Shown here in pieces: positions 52,721 through 61,390 of a stretch of DNA of 64,000 nt (positions are counted from its first letter, which is position 1; each line of letters opens with the position of its first letter). The DNA comes from Gemmatimonadaceae bacterium (GTDB taxonomy: Bacteria > Gemmatimonadota > Gemmatimonadetes > Gemmatimonadales > Gemmatimonadaceae), in contig JAHBVT010000001.1 in NCBI GenBank assembly GCA_019637355.1, forward strand, positions 2,015,192 to 2,079,191, given 5' to 3'. The notes under the pieces were generated by a model, which ran no database searches, was not told the DNA's origin, and saw only the letters and a list, made by a program, of their open reading frames with translations. A program made the translations under genes and the position numbers.

Positions 52721-53218
52721 TCAGCGCGGGCGCTGAGGCCAGTGCGCGTCGGGACGGGCAGGCCCGGCCTGGTCCACGCCGAGCCGCTGGGCATCCACTT
52801 CAGCAAAGATGAAGTTCTCGGGCGCCACGGGGGAGCCCGCAAGGCGGCGGAGCATCGCCAGCTGCCCGACGTGCGTCATCACGTCCGCGAAGGGGCCTTG
52901 GAGCAGCTGCGTGGCAGTCAGGGTGCCGAGCGAACCATCCTCGCCAAGCTCGTCGCGGACCGACTCAAGCATTTCGTGGAATCGGCGCTGTTCGGCCGCG
53001 AAGTCCACCAGCGGTTCGGGATGGACCGGGTACTCCCCGCCAACCTTGAACGTGCGCGCATAGCCGAGCACGCTGGTCATATGGCGGAGGATTTCAACCG
53101 GTGAACGCACCTGCGCGCCGGGCTGGAAGGTGGGAAACCCGGCTGGTGCGTCGCGGAGCGCTTTCTGGGTGCGGTATGCGATCGCAGCGAGGAAATGGGC
53201 GACGAGGCTTCGGCTCAC
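52721..53218 (-). CDS. DinB-like family protein
   Basis: A 165-residue four-helix-bundle protein. SLVAHFLAAIAYRTQKALRDAP, SPVEILRHMTSVLGYA and TATQLLQGPFADVMTHVGQLAMLRRLAGSPV follow the DinB/DUF664 pattern, with His residues (HFL, RHMT, THVGQ) that could bind a metal as in thiol-dependent DinB enzymes. The GTG start lies four bases after the stop of the methyltransferase gene. The frame is open upstream into that gene by chance. Activity unknown. Confidence 0.7.
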   Translation of the reverse strand: MSRSLVAHFLAAIAYRTQKALRDAPAGFPTFQPGAQVRSPVEILRHMTSVLGYARTFKVGGEYPVHPEPLVDFAAEQRRFHEMLESVRDELGEDGSLGTLTATQLLQGPFADVMTHVGQLAMLRRLAGSPVAPENFIFAEVDAQRLGVDQAGPARPDAHWPQRPR

Positions 53219-53222
53219 GGCA

Positions 53223-53909
53223 TCAACGTTGGAAACGGTCCACGAGGGCGATTTGGTAGACGGACGTCCGCGTCCAGGAGGCGAGCCGTCCCACCGGCTT
53301 GAGAAAACTACGGAACGCACGCGGTGACCAGAAGTTCACGTGGCTAGGATCCTGTCCGATACCAGCGACAATCGTGAGCGCGCAGAGCGTGCGGAATATG
53401 GGTTCGAGCGGCACGGACACCAGCAGCCACCGCGAGCTGACGCGCGTCAGCTCGTCGCGAACGCGTTCGGGATTGGGGATGTGCTCGAGCACTTGCGAGC
53501 AGAGCACGAGATCCACGCAGCGATCCGGAAGGTCGAGTGCGGAAAGATCGGCCGCCCGCCACGTCGCCTCTGGACTGCGGGCGGCGGCATACGCCACCGC
53601 TCCGTGACTGATGTCGACGCCCAGCCACACGGAAGCAGACACGCCCCGCTGCCGTAGGCCCCGGTACACGAACCCCTCGCCGCAGCCCGCATCCAGGACC
53701 CGCCGCGGGGCGAGCTGTTGCACTTGCCAGGCCACGCGGTCGAGATACCTCCCCAACACCCTTTGATAGATGCCGTTCCCGTATTCCCACTTTCGCAGGT
53801 TGTTGGATTCGTGATCGAGGATGCTGGTGGCCACGGAGAGGTCTGGTGGGTGCCAATCAAGTATCGGGGACGGTTCAACTTTGACCGGGCAGGTCCACCT
53901 CCTGCCCAC
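53223..53909 (-). CDS. class I SAM-dependent methyltransferase
   Basis: Up to 228 residues. The SAM motif RVLDAGCGEGFVYRGLRQRG is followed by LGVDISHGAVAYAA (motif II), WRAADLSALDLPDRCVDLVLCSQVLEHIPNPERV (motifs III and post), a pattern of Methyltransf_11-type enzymes. The C-terminal WSPRAFRSFLKPVGR resembles those that modify small molecules or glycans. The start is uncertain: GTG at 53909 or GTG at 53834, since no clear ribosome site precedes either. It is followed at once by the DinB-like gene. Confidence 0.75.
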   Translation of the reverse strand: MGRRWTCPVKVEPSPILDWHPPDLSVATSILDHESNNLRKWEYGNGIYQRVLGRYLDRVAWQVQQLAPRRVLDAGCGEGFVYRGLRQRGVSASVWLGVDISHGAVAYAAARSPEATWRAADLSALDLPDRCVDLVLCSQVLEHIPNPERVRDELTRVSSRWLLVSVPLEPIFRTLCALTIVAGIGQDPSHVNFWSPRAFRSFLKPVGRLASWTRTSVYQIALVDRFQR

Positions 53910-54062
53910 AATTCTGCCACGTTGCCGTAACGGGCGGCGGGGACGCTCGACCACGGGCGCGCCGACCGACAGGGAATCTTTTCCCGCTGGCAATTCGGCC
54001 CGGAACCTCGGAACTTGGGTGGGAGCACGGGTATGACCCAGCGACCGCAACCCGGAGACCTT

Positions 54063-55736
54063 ATGCGGCGCAGCACCGTGGGACTGCATCTGCTCACCGC
54101 CCTCGCCATCGCGACGCCCAGCGCTGTCGTCGCGGCCCAAGGGACGCAGGCGAGCGCGGTCGACGACCGATGGACGCGCGAGGAGTTGGAGAACCTGCTC
54201 GCCCCCATCGCGCTGTACCCGGACCCGATCCTGGCCCAGGTGCTCGTGGCGGCGACCTATCCCGATCAGGTGCTCGCCGCGCAGGCGCACGTACGGGCCT
54301 TCGGCGTGGACGAGATCGACGCGATGCCGTGGGAGATCAGCGTGAAGGCGGTGGCGCGCTACGAACCGGTCCTCAACCTGATGGCCGAGGGCGAGGACTG
54401 GATGACGGCACTCGGCCAGGCCTACGCCACGCAGCCGGTGGACGTGATGAACGCCGTGCAGTCGCTGCGGCAGATGGCCAACGCGCAAGGCAACCTGCAG
54501 ACCACGGCGCAACAGCAGGTGATCGTGGAGCGCGAGGTGATCCGCATCGAACCGGCGGAACCCCGCGTCGTCTACGTGCCCGTCTACGACCCGGCGGTGG
54601 TGTACTTCCGCCCGATCTACGTGGCGCACGCGCATCCCGCGTACTGGAGCTGGGGCCTGGGCTACCCCGTCGGCGTGTGGCTGACTTATGACTTCGACTG
54701 GTGGGGCCATCGCATCTACTATCACGGCTGGCACGTCGCGGGCCCGCGCTGGGTGGTGATGTCGCGTCCGTGGATCGTGATGAACCCCATCTATATCGCG
54801 CCGCGGCACACCGTCGTGGTGGTGAACCGCAACGTGGTGCATCGCCGCTGGAGCGCGGCGCCCGTGCGGCGCTACAGCCAGATCCACCGGAACGTGACCT
54901 TTGAACGGCACGACCGTTGGGGGGGCCGGCGTGACGTGGGCCGCGGCTGGGGCAGCGTGCCGGCGGACCGCGGGCGGGCGGTGCCGGAGCGCGACGCGCC
55001 TGGCAACCGTGGCGGTGTCGCAAATGGGGGCGGCAGGAACAATGGCGGCGGTGCGGCCAACGGCGGTGGGCGTGGCAACGGTGGCGGCAACGCGGGTGGC
55101 AACAACGGCCGTCGCGTCGGTCCGCCGAGCGACGATCAGCGCGGCGGCGGTGGGCGCCGCGTGGGACCGCGCGACGACGTGCCGAACCAGCGCGTGACGC
55201 CGCTGCCGAGCGGTGGCGCCACGCGGGTGGCGCGCAACGACGCCGCTGCCACGCCGACCCCGACCCGTGCGGCGACACCGAGCGGCCAGACCACGCGCAG
55301 CAGCAACGGCACGTGGAATCCGCGGTCCACGGGTGAGCGGGCGGCAGCCGACCGAGCGGCCACCCCACGGGCGAATGCCGCTCCCCGCGCCGCGTCGCCG
55401 CAGTCGTCGGCATCGCGCGGGAACGACGGTTCGTGGAACGCGCGTCCGGCACCGCAGGCGTCGGCACCGAGCACGCCGCGCGCCAGCACCAGCGCGCCGC
55501 GTGCCAGCACGAGTGCGCCACGCGCGAACACGCCACGGGCCTCGGCGCCGAGCTCCAGCAGCGCCCCCCGGGCCTCGGCCCCGCGGGCGAGCAGCGGTAG
55601 CGCCCCGCGGGCGGCGGCACCGCGTTCGAGCGGTGGCGGCGGCAGCGCCCCGCGCGCATCAGCCCCGCGCTCGTCCGGCGGCGGCGGGGCGGCCCGCGGA
55701 TCGAGCGGCTCCGGCGGGCGCGGCCGTCCGAACTAA
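54063..55736 (+). CDS. DUF3300 domain protein with long disordered C-terminus
   Basis: A 557-residue secreted protein. A signal peptide (about 1-26, ending SAVVAAQ) precedes DUF3300 (about 38-260), with LENLLAPIALYPDPILAQVLVAATYPDQV and AEPRVVYVPVYDPAVVY as family hallmarks and a Trp/Tyr/His-rich part after it. From residue ~300 the chain is a low-complexity tail: a Gly/Asn-rich block (GGGRNNGGGAANGGG), then many SAPRAS-type repeats to the end. The start was chosen because of GGAG seven bases before the ATG. Function unknown; the tail may bind cell-wall or nucleic-acid polymers. Two hairpin terminators follow. Confidence 0.82.
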   Translation: MRRSTVGLHLLTALAIATPSAVVAAQGTQASAVDDRWTREELENLLAPIALYPDPILAQVLVAATYPDQVLAAQAHVRAFGVDEIDAMPWEISVKAVARYEPVLNLMAEGEDWMTALGQAYATQPVDVMNAVQSLRQMANAQGNLQTTAQQQVIVEREVIRIEPAEPRVVYVPVYDPAVVYFRPIYVAHAHPAYWSWGLGYPVGVWLTYDFDWWGHRIYYHGWHVAGPRWVVMSRPWIVMNPIYIAPRHTVVVVNRNVVHRRWSAAPVRRYSQIHRNVTFERHDRWGGRRDVGRGWGSVPADRGRAVPERDAPGNRGGVANGGGRNNGGGAANGGGRGNGGGNAGGNNGRRVGPPSDDQRGGGGRRVGPRDDVPNQRVTPLPSGGATRVARNDAAATPTPTRAATPSGQTTRSSNGTWNPRSTGERAAADRAATPRANAAPRAASPQSSASRGNDGSWNARPAPQASAPSTPRASTSAPRASTSAPRANTPRASAPSSSSAPRASAPRASSGSAPRAAAPRSSGGGGSAPRASAPRSSGGGGAARGSSGSGGRGRPN

Positions 55737-55797
55737 GTCCGCGCCGGACCGGTTTTTCTGACGCGCGCTTGCCTCAGGGCGAGCGCGCGTCAGTTTT
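55737..55797 (+). terminator. tandem intrinsic terminators after the DUF3300 gene
   Basis: The first hairpin, GTCCG-CGC-CGGAC (55737-55749), is followed by CGGTTTTT. The second has arms CTGACGCGCGCT (55758-55769) and AGCGCGCGTCAG (55782-55793), with extra GCC/GGC pairs near the loop, followed by TTTT. Both read as Rho-independent terminators on the plus strand, so the DUF3300 transcript should stop here. Confidence 0.8.
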
Positions 55798-55831
55798 CGT
55801 GTGTCTCCCTCCCGCAATTCAGGAGTTCGTG

Positions 55832-56986
55832 ATGTCGTTCCGTCCATTCGTGCTCGCCGCGGCGCTGGCCGCTCCCGTCCTCGCTGGTGCCCAGACCGAG
55901 CCGCAGCGCTCGGTGCACCATACGTATCGCCTCGTCACGGTGGTCGAGGGATTGGTGAATCCCTGGTCCATCGCCTTCCTGCCGGGCGGCGATATGCTCG
56001 TGACCGAGCGCCCCGGCCGCCTGCGCATCGTGCGGGGCGGGCGTCTGCTGGCGGAACCGGTCTCGGGCCTGCCGGCGATCCGCGTGGGCAACCAGGGCGG
56101 CTTGCTTGACGTCGTCCCGCACCCGGACTTCGCGCGGAATCGCCTTGTCTACATCTCGTACGCCAAGCCGAACGCCGAGGGCAACCAGAGCACGACGGCC
56201 ATCATCCGCGCGCGCTTCGAGAACGACCGCCTCACGAACGTGACGGAGATCTTCGAGGCGCAGGCGTGGTCGGCGGGTCAGGGGCATTATGGCTCACGGC
56301 TCGCCTTCGACAAGGCTGGGTTCCTGTTCATCACCGTCGGTGATCGTCAGGTTCCGCCCACGGGCGACCTCGAGGCGCACCCCGCCCAGAGCCTGCGGAC
56401 GCACCACGGCAAGGTCATCCGCCTCCACGACGACGGCCGGGTGCCTGCGGACAACCCCTTCGTCGGCCGCGACGACGCGCTCCCACAGATCTGGAGCTAC
56501 GGACACCGCAACCAGCAGGCGCTGCTGGTGCACCCGGTCTCGGGCGACGTCTGGGCCACGGAGCACGGTCCGCAGGGCGGCGACGAGCTCAACCTGATCC
56601 AGCCGGGCAAGAACTATGGCTGGCCGGTGATTGGCTTCGGCGTGAACTACCGCACGGGTTCGGCCATCCACAGCGGCACGGTGCGCCAGGGAATGGAGCA
56701 GCCGGTGCGCGTGTGGGTGCCCAGCATCGCCACGTCGGGAATGATGGCGTATACGGGCAACGCGTTCCCAAACTGGCAGGGGCACCTGTTCGCGGGCGGC
56801 CTCGCGGGCGAGGTGCTGGTGCGGCTGCGCCTGGACGGCACGCGCGTGATGGAGGAGGAACTGCTGGTGCAGCGCCGCGGCCGCATCCGCGACGTGCGGC
56901 AGGGCCCGGACGGCTTCATCTACCTGGCGATGGAAGACCGGATGGGTGCCCCGAGCGCAATCCTGCGCCTCGAACCGGCGCGCTGA
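55832..56986 (+). CDS. PQQ-dependent aldose/sugar dehydrogenase (soluble GDH type)
   Basis: A 384-residue protein with a signal peptide (about 1-20, ending APVLAGAQ) and a six-bladed GSDH propeller. It begins VVEGLVNPWSIAFLPGGDMLVTERPGRLRIVRGG. The catalytic His and PQQ-binding region are in GNQGGLLDVVPHPDF and later QIWSYGHRNQQ and ATEHGPQGGDELNLIQPGKNYGWP. This is the Yli/Asd-like group of periplasmic sugar dehydrogenases. Start supported by AGGAG eight bases before the ATG. No PQQ synthesis gene is in the window, so the cofactor must come from elsewhere. Substrate unknown. Confidence 0.9.
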   Translation: MSFRPFVLAAALAAPVLAGAQTEPQRSVHHTYRLVTVVEGLVNPWSIAFLPGGDMLVTERPGRLRIVRGGRLLAEPVSGLPAIRVGNQGGLLDVVPHPDFARNRLVYISYAKPNAEGNQSTTAIIRARFENDRLTNVTEIFEAQAWSAGQGHYGSRLAFDKAGFLFITVGDRQVPPTGDLEAHPAQSLRTHHGKVIRLHDDGRVPADNPFVGRDDALPQIWSYGHRNQQALLVHPVSGDVWATEHGPQGGDELNLIQPGKNYGWPVIGFGVNYRTGSAIHSGTVRQGMEQPVRVWVPSIATSGMMAYTGNAFPNWQGHLFAGGLAGEVLVRLRLDGTRVMEEELLVQRRGRIRDVRQGPDGFIYLAMEDRMGAPSAILRLEPAR

Positions 56987-57015
56987 ACCACGCCGGTCCC
57001 GGGAGCCGCTGCCGC

Positions 57016-57804
57016 CTAGCTGGGCGGCAGCGGCTTTCTGTCGTCCATCGGCGCGAAGTTCGAGAGGAAGCGCAGCTCCTCCGGCGTGAGGCTGCCCATC
57101 CCCTGCGCGTTGATCTTGTCGAGGATGCGGTCCACCTCCTCGCGCGTGAGGGCGTGCACGCCCTCGAGATTGAGCTGGTCGCGGTGCAACGCCACGGCGC
57201 GCTTCACGCCGGGATCCACGGCATCGACGCGTGCCTTGAAGCGCCGCTGCGCCGTGTTGCGCTGCAGGAACCACAGGTACAGCCAGGCGCCCACGTACCC
57301 GCCGAGGTGCGCGAAGTGCGCCACGCCCCCGCCTCGCCCGCCGAACCCGGCGTAGAGCGCGAAGACCGTCGTGAGGATGACGAGGATGCGGGCCTCCACC
57401 GGGATGATGCCCCAGATGTAGATCCGCTCGCGCGGCCAGAACATCGCGAAGGCCATCATCACGCCGAACACGCCGGCCGAGGCGCCGATGACGGCGGCCC
57501 GCGGCGTGAAGATGAGCGACGCGACGGCTCCGGCGATGCCACTCAGGAAGTACAGCGTGATGAAGCGGCGCTCACCGAGGCGTGCCTCGACGCGGCCGCC
57601 GAAGAAGAAGAGGCCCAGCATATTGAACAGCAGGTGCGTGAGGCCGCCGTGCAGGAACATATATGTCACCAGCGTCCACGGCCGCGTGAGGACGGCGCGC
57701 GGCACGAACACCATCAGCTCGGCGATGTAGCCGGGCAGCACGGTGTACGAGAGCGCGAACATCGCGATGTTGGCGACCAGCAGTCGCGTCACCCAGGGGG
57801 TCAT
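57016..57804 (-). CDS. rhomboid family intramembrane serine protease
   Basis: A 262-residue membrane protein with six helices. The catalytic Ser is in VIGASAGVFGVMMAF (GxSG type), the catalytic His in VAHFAHLGGYVGAWLY, and the oxyanion-hole His/Asn in GGLTHLLFNMLGLFFFG. A cytoplasmic C-terminal extension of ~75 residues contains VHALTREEVDRILDKINAQGMGSLTPEELRFL, which is seen at the end of many rhomboids of this lineage. It cleaves membrane protein segments within the bilayer. It lies 13 bases downstream of the prolyl oligopeptidase gene and may be in one transcript. Confidence 0.92.
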   Translation of the reverse strand: MTPWVTRLLVANIAMFALSYTVLPGYIAELMVFVPRAVLTRPWTLVTYMFLHGGLTHLLFNMLGLFFFGGRVEARLGERRFITLYFLSGIAGAVASLIFTPRAAVIGASAGVFGVMMAFAMFWPRERIYIWGIIPVEARILVILTTVFALYAGFGGRGGGVAHFAHLGGYVGAWLYLWFLQRNTAQRRFKARVDAVDPGVKRAVALHRDQLNLEGVHALTREEVDRILDKINAQGMGSLTPEELRFLSNFAPMDDRKPLPPS

Positions 57805-57817
57805 CGGGCGCCCCCGC

Positions 57818-59920
57818 TCACGGCGTGTCCATCAGCTTGCGCGTGAGGTAGGTGTACTCGAGCGCGTTGCGCCGGGCGCTCTCGACGAGATTCGCGGCCG
57901 CCGAGTGGCCGCCGTCGATGTTCTCATAGTACAGGTACGGGTAGCCGAGCTCCTCGAGCCGGGCCGCCGCCTTGCGGGCGTGGCCGGGATGCACGCGGTC
58001 GTCCTTGGTGGACGTGAAGATGAACGGCTCGGGATAGTTCCGCCCCGCGGCCAGGGCCTGGTACGGTGAGTAGCGAAGGATCCACTCGCGCTGCTCAGGA
58101 ATGTCCGGATTGCCGTACTCGCCCATCCAGCTCGCGCCGGCGAGCAGCAGGTGGTAGCGCAGCATATCGAACAGCGGCACGCCGATGATCACGGCATTGA
58201 ACAACTCCGGGTGCCGCGTCATCGCGACGCCCATAAAGAGGCCGCCCTGCGACCCGCCCTGGATGCCCAGGCGCCGCGGCGAGGTGATGCGCTTGGCGAT
58301 CAGGTCCTGCGCGACGGCGATGAAGTCCTCGTGCGCCCGATCCCGGTTGGCACCGATGGCCGCCTGGTGCCACGCCGGACCGAACTCGCCGCCCCCGCGC
58401 GTGTTCGCGACGGCGTAGGCGCCGCCGCGCTCGAGCCAGAGCTTGCCCCGCACGGCGCTGTAGCCCGGCAACTGCGAGATCTGGAAGCCGCCGTAGCCGT
58501 ACAGCAGCGTGGGCAGGTTGCCGTCGCGCGGGGCGTCGGCGCGGCGCACGAGGAAGTACGGCACCTTGGTGCCATCCTTGGACGTCGCTTCGTGCTGCTC
58601 CACCACGAGGCCCGTGGCATCGAACTTGGCCGGCGCCGCCTTGACCGTCTCGGCCGTCCCGGCGGCGGCGTCCACGAGCAGCAACGTCTGCGGCGTCAGG
58701 TAGCCCGACACGTTCACGAACAGGCGGTCGCTGCGGGGCTCGGTGCTGCCGAGGCCCACGGTGACGTTCTCGGGCAGCGGCAGGCGCGTACGCGTCCATC
58801 CGTTGCCTTCACGGCGGTAGGCGTAGGCTGCACCGCGCACGTTCTCGTACAGCGCCACCACCACGCGGCTGCGTGTGATGCGGATGCCTTCCACCGACTC
58901 GCGCGGGCCCGGGCGCAGCACCAGCTCCGCACGCGCCGCGGCGGGGTCGCGTAGCAGCGTCTCGAGCTCGTAGCTGAGCACGTCGCCGGCCTTGAATCCG
59001 TTCCAGTCCTCGTTGGCCGTGAACACGAGGCGTCCCTCGACGAGGCCGTTGAGGTCGTGGCGGCCCGGGAACGGCAGCAGGCGCGTGCCGGAGGCGGTGA
59101 GATGGTAGATCTCGCTCTCCCAGAACGTGCGGCCGCGGCGGATCATCGTCGCGCGCACGACGCCATCGGCGTCGCGCAGCGTGAAGCCTGAGGCCGACAC
59201 ATCGCTCGGCTGCCCACGAAACACCTCGGCGGCGCGCTCCACCGGCTGGCCCCGTGTCACGCGCTTCACGACGTACGCATATCCCGAGCTCGTCATCTCG
59301 CCCGGCGTCCACTCGCGGGCGACGAGCAGCGTGTTGCGGTCCACCCACGCGACGCTCTGTTTGCCCTCGGGGAAGCCGAAGCCGCCGTCCACGAAGCGGC
59401 GGTCCACGGCGTCGTACTCACGGATGGTGACGGCGTCCTTGCCACCGTCGGAGAGTGAAAGCAGGCAGTAGCGATCGTCGGGCGCGAGGCAGTTCCCGCC
59501 GCGGAAGACCCAGTTCTTCCCTTCGTGCTGCGCCAGGGCGTCGACGTCGAGGATTGTCTCCCACGCGATGGATGTTCCGCGATAGCTCTCCAGCGAGCTG
59601 CGCCGCCACACGCCGCGCACGCGCTCGCGGTCCTGCCAGAAGTTGCTGATGCCGCCGCCGAAGAAGCTCGGGCCCGGGATGCGGTCCGTGGCGTTGAGGA
59701 TCTCGAGCGCGTCGGCGTTGAGTTTGGCGAAGCGTGGATCGGACTCAAGCACGCCGAGCGAGCGTACGTTGCGCTCGCGCACCCAACTGAGGGCGCGGTC
59801 GGACTCGACCTCTTCGAGCCAGAGGTAGGGATCGGCGGGCGACGGCGGCGTCGGGGCCTGGGCCGCGAGGGCCACCGGGAGGGTCAGGGCGGCCAAGGAC
59901 AGGCGATACCAGTTGCGCAT
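57818..59920 (-). CDS. prolyl oligopeptidase (S9A)
   Basis: A 700-residue protein with a signal peptide (about 1-22, ending PVALAAQ), so it is exported. The N-terminal part PYLWLEEVESDRALSWVRERN and the seven-bladed propeller (about 80-410) precede a hydrolase domain with the nucleophile in GIQGGSQGGLFMG, the Asp in FTSTKDDRVHPGHARK and the His in ENIDGGHSAA, giving the full triad. LYGYGGFQISQLPGYS is the conserved start of the catalytic domain. It cuts small peptides after Pro. The ATG before the signal peptide was used; the in-frame codons upstream code for an unlikely extension. Confidence 0.92.
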   Translation of the reverse strand: MRNWYRLSLAALTLPVALAAQAPTPPSPADPYLWLEEVESDRALSWVRERNVRSLGVLESDPRFAKLNADALEILNATDRIPGPSFFGGGISNFWQDRERVRGVWRRSSLESYRGTSIAWETILDVDALAQHEGKNWVFRGGNCLAPDDRYCLLSLSDGGKDAVTIREYDAVDRRFVDGGFGFPEGKQSVAWVDRNTLLVAREWTPGEMTSSGYAYVVKRVTRGQPVERAAEVFRGQPSDVSASGFTLRDADGVVRATMIRRGRTFWESEIYHLTASGTRLLPFPGRHDLNGLVEGRLVFTANEDWNGFKAGDVLSYELETLLRDPAAARAELVLRPGPRESVEGIRITRSRVVVALYENVRGAAYAYRREGNGWTRTRLPLPENVTVGLGSTEPRSDRLFVNVSGYLTPQTLLLVDAAAGTAETVKAAPAKFDATGLVVEQHEATSKDGTKVPYFLVRRADAPRDGNLPTLLYGYGGFQISQLPGYSAVRGKLWLERGGAYAVANTRGGGEFGPAWHQAAIGANRDRAHEDFIAVAQDLIAKRITSPRRLGIQGGSQGGLFMGVAMTRHPELFNAVIIGVPLFDMLRYHLLLAGASWMGEYGNPDIPEQREWILRYSPYQALAAGRNYPEPFIFTSTKDDRVHPGHARKAAARLEELGYPYLYYENIDGGHSAAANLVESARRNALEYTYLTRKLMDTP

Positions 59921-60025
59921 TGGACGGGCGGGCTGAGGGAGGCAGGGCTCCGCGGACCCGTGAAATCTAGTCGCGTGCGCGGGGCAGGCTGAACGTGCCA
60001 CTCCGCGGCCTGCGAGCCCGCCGCG

Positions 60026-60943
60026 TCAGGGTTGCGCTCCGCGCGGCCGCGGTCCGCCGACGATGATGGTGATGTTGTCCGTGCCGCCGGCATCGAGCGC
60101 GTCCTGCAAGAGTTGCTCGGCAGCCTGCTTGGCGCTCGTCATCGCGCCCAAGACGTCCGCGATGCGCGCATCGCTCACGTGCTTGGTGAGCCCGTCGCTG
60201 CACATCAGGTGGGTGAGGCCCCACTCCGACTCGAGGCGCGTCACCACCGGCGCGGCCTCGTCGCCGCCGATCGACGACGACAGCACGTGCGCGAGCCGCG
60301 TCTCCTGTGCCTTCTCCGGTGCGAGCACCCCCTGGTCCACGAGATCCTGCGCGACCGTCTGGTCCCGCGTGATCAGCGACAACTGGCCGTCGGCATAGCG
60401 GTAGTAGCGCGAATCGCCCACCTGCAGCAGGTAGTAGGTGGGCCAGACCCCCATAAACAAGGTCAGGGTCGTGGCCATCGGCTTGCCGCCCTGCTCCGTT
60501 GCCTTCGCACGCACCGCCTCGTGCGCCCGCATCGCCGCCGCGACCAACTCACGCTCGAACAGTTCCGTCCCGGCCTCGGCCTTGTAGTAGCAGGAGGCAG
60601 ACTCCGAGACGTAGCGCATCGCCGCGTCGAGCGCGGTGGCACTGGCCTCGTCGCCGCGCTCCAGGCCGCCGACCCCGTCGGCCACCATCCCGATGAACGC
60701 GAGGCGATCGCTGGAGGTCCGCAGTTGATCCGGCGCGAGACTCGTGGCTAGGATGCGCACTTCCTTGTGCACCGAGGCCAGCAGGAAGGCGTCCTCGTTC
60801 GTCGGACGGAGCAGCCCCTTATGGGTCAGCCCGTAGACGTCGATCTCATCGTCAGCTGGCTTGCGTGGCGCATTCGGCACGCTGGGCCTCAACGGGAAGG
60901 GGAATCCGCCCCCAAGTTGCGGGGCGGACCCCCCGCGCGCCAT
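60026..60943 (-). CDS. PP2C-type Ser/Thr protein phosphatase
   Basis: A 305-residue soluble phosphatase. Metal-binding motifs are clear: LTHKGLLRPTNEDAFLL (motif 1), IGMVADGVGGLERGDEAS (DGxGG), LLQVGDSRYYRYADGQL (GDSR), LMCSDGLTKHVSD (SDG) and GGTDNITIIVV-like GGTDNITIIVGG (DN). Such enzymes dephosphorylate substrates of Hanks-type kinases like the one at 15510-17759. ATG 60943 was taken; a second ATG at 60961 overlaps the shared promoter. A Gly/Pro-rich linker of ~35 residues precedes the domain. It is divergent from the thioesterase gene. Confidence 0.9.
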   Translation of the reverse strand: MARGGSAPQLGGGFPFPLRPSVPNAPRKPADDEIDVYGLTHKGLLRPTNEDAFLLASVHKEVRILATSLAPDQLRTSSDRLAFIGMVADGVGGLERGDEASATALDAAMRYVSESASCYYKAEAGTELFERELVAAAMRAHEAVRAKATEQGGKPMATTLTLFMGVWPTYYLLQVGDSRYYRYADGQLSLITRDQTVAQDLVDQGVLAPEKAQETRLAHVLSSSIGGDEAAPVVTRLESEWGLTHLMCSDGLTKHVSDARIADVLGAMTSAKQAAEQLLQDALDAGGTDNITIIVGGPRPRGAQP

Positions 60944-60955
60944 CCTTGGCGGCCC

Positions 60956-60961
60956 TATCAT
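60956..60961 (+). promoter_or_regulatory. -10 box TATCAT, leaderless promoter of the thioesterase gene
   Basis: TATCAT ends six bases before the ATG at 60968 with no Shine-Dalgarno. The reverse complement ATGATA faces the phosphatase gene 12 bases before its ATG, so the whole divergent control region is less than 25 bases. Confidence 0.45.
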
Positions 60962-60967
60962 TCACCG

Positions 60968-61387
60968 ATGAACGAACCCGAGCTCCGATCCGACCGCTTC
61001 GAACTGCCGCTCGCCGTCCAACCGGACGACATCGACGGCCTCGGTCACGTGAACAACGTCGTGTACCTCCGTTGGGCGCAGGACGCGGCCACCGCGCATT
61101 GGACGGCCGCGAGTACACCCGCGCAGCAGGCCGCCATCGCCTGGGTCGCCGTGCGACACGAGATCGACTACCAGCACCCTGCCCTGCCCGGCGACGCCAT
61201 CGTCGCCTCCACGTGGGTGGGCGAGGCGGACAGCGTGCGCTTCGAACGCTTTGTCGAGATCCTGCGCGCCGGCGACCGCAAACTGCTGGCGGCCGTGCGC
61301 ACGCTGTGGTGCCCAGTCAGCCGCAGCTCAGGGCGCGTGACGCGGGTGGATCCGGCGCTGCGGGCGGTGTTCTCGACGAACGGGTAG
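60968..61387 (+). CDS. acyl-CoA thioesterase, 4HBT (YbgC-like) hotdog
   Basis: A 139-residue hotdog protein. PLAVQPDDIDGLGHVNNVVYLRWAQDAATAHW contains the catalytic Asp and the HVNN motif of the 4HBT group; VAVRHEIDYQHPALPGDAIVASTWVGE is the conserved central helix-strand unit. It probably hydrolyses short or aromatic acyl-CoA in the cytoplasm. It ends three bases before the convergent vsr stop. No further context narrows the substrate. Confidence 0.85.
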   Translation: MNEPELRSDRFELPLAVQPDDIDGLGHVNNVVYLRWAQDAATAHWTAASTPAQQAAIAWVAVRHEIDYQHPALPGDAIVASTWVGEADSVRFERFVEILRAGDRKLLAAVRTLWCPVSRSSGRVTRVDPALRAVFSTNG

Positions 61388-61390
61388 CGG

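Noticed and set aside
53909-54911. Long minus-strand frame upstream of the methyltransferase covering the DUF3300 gene
   Set aside because: Its product is His/Arg-rich without domain character and mirrors the DUF3300 coding strand; only the methyltransferase part is real.
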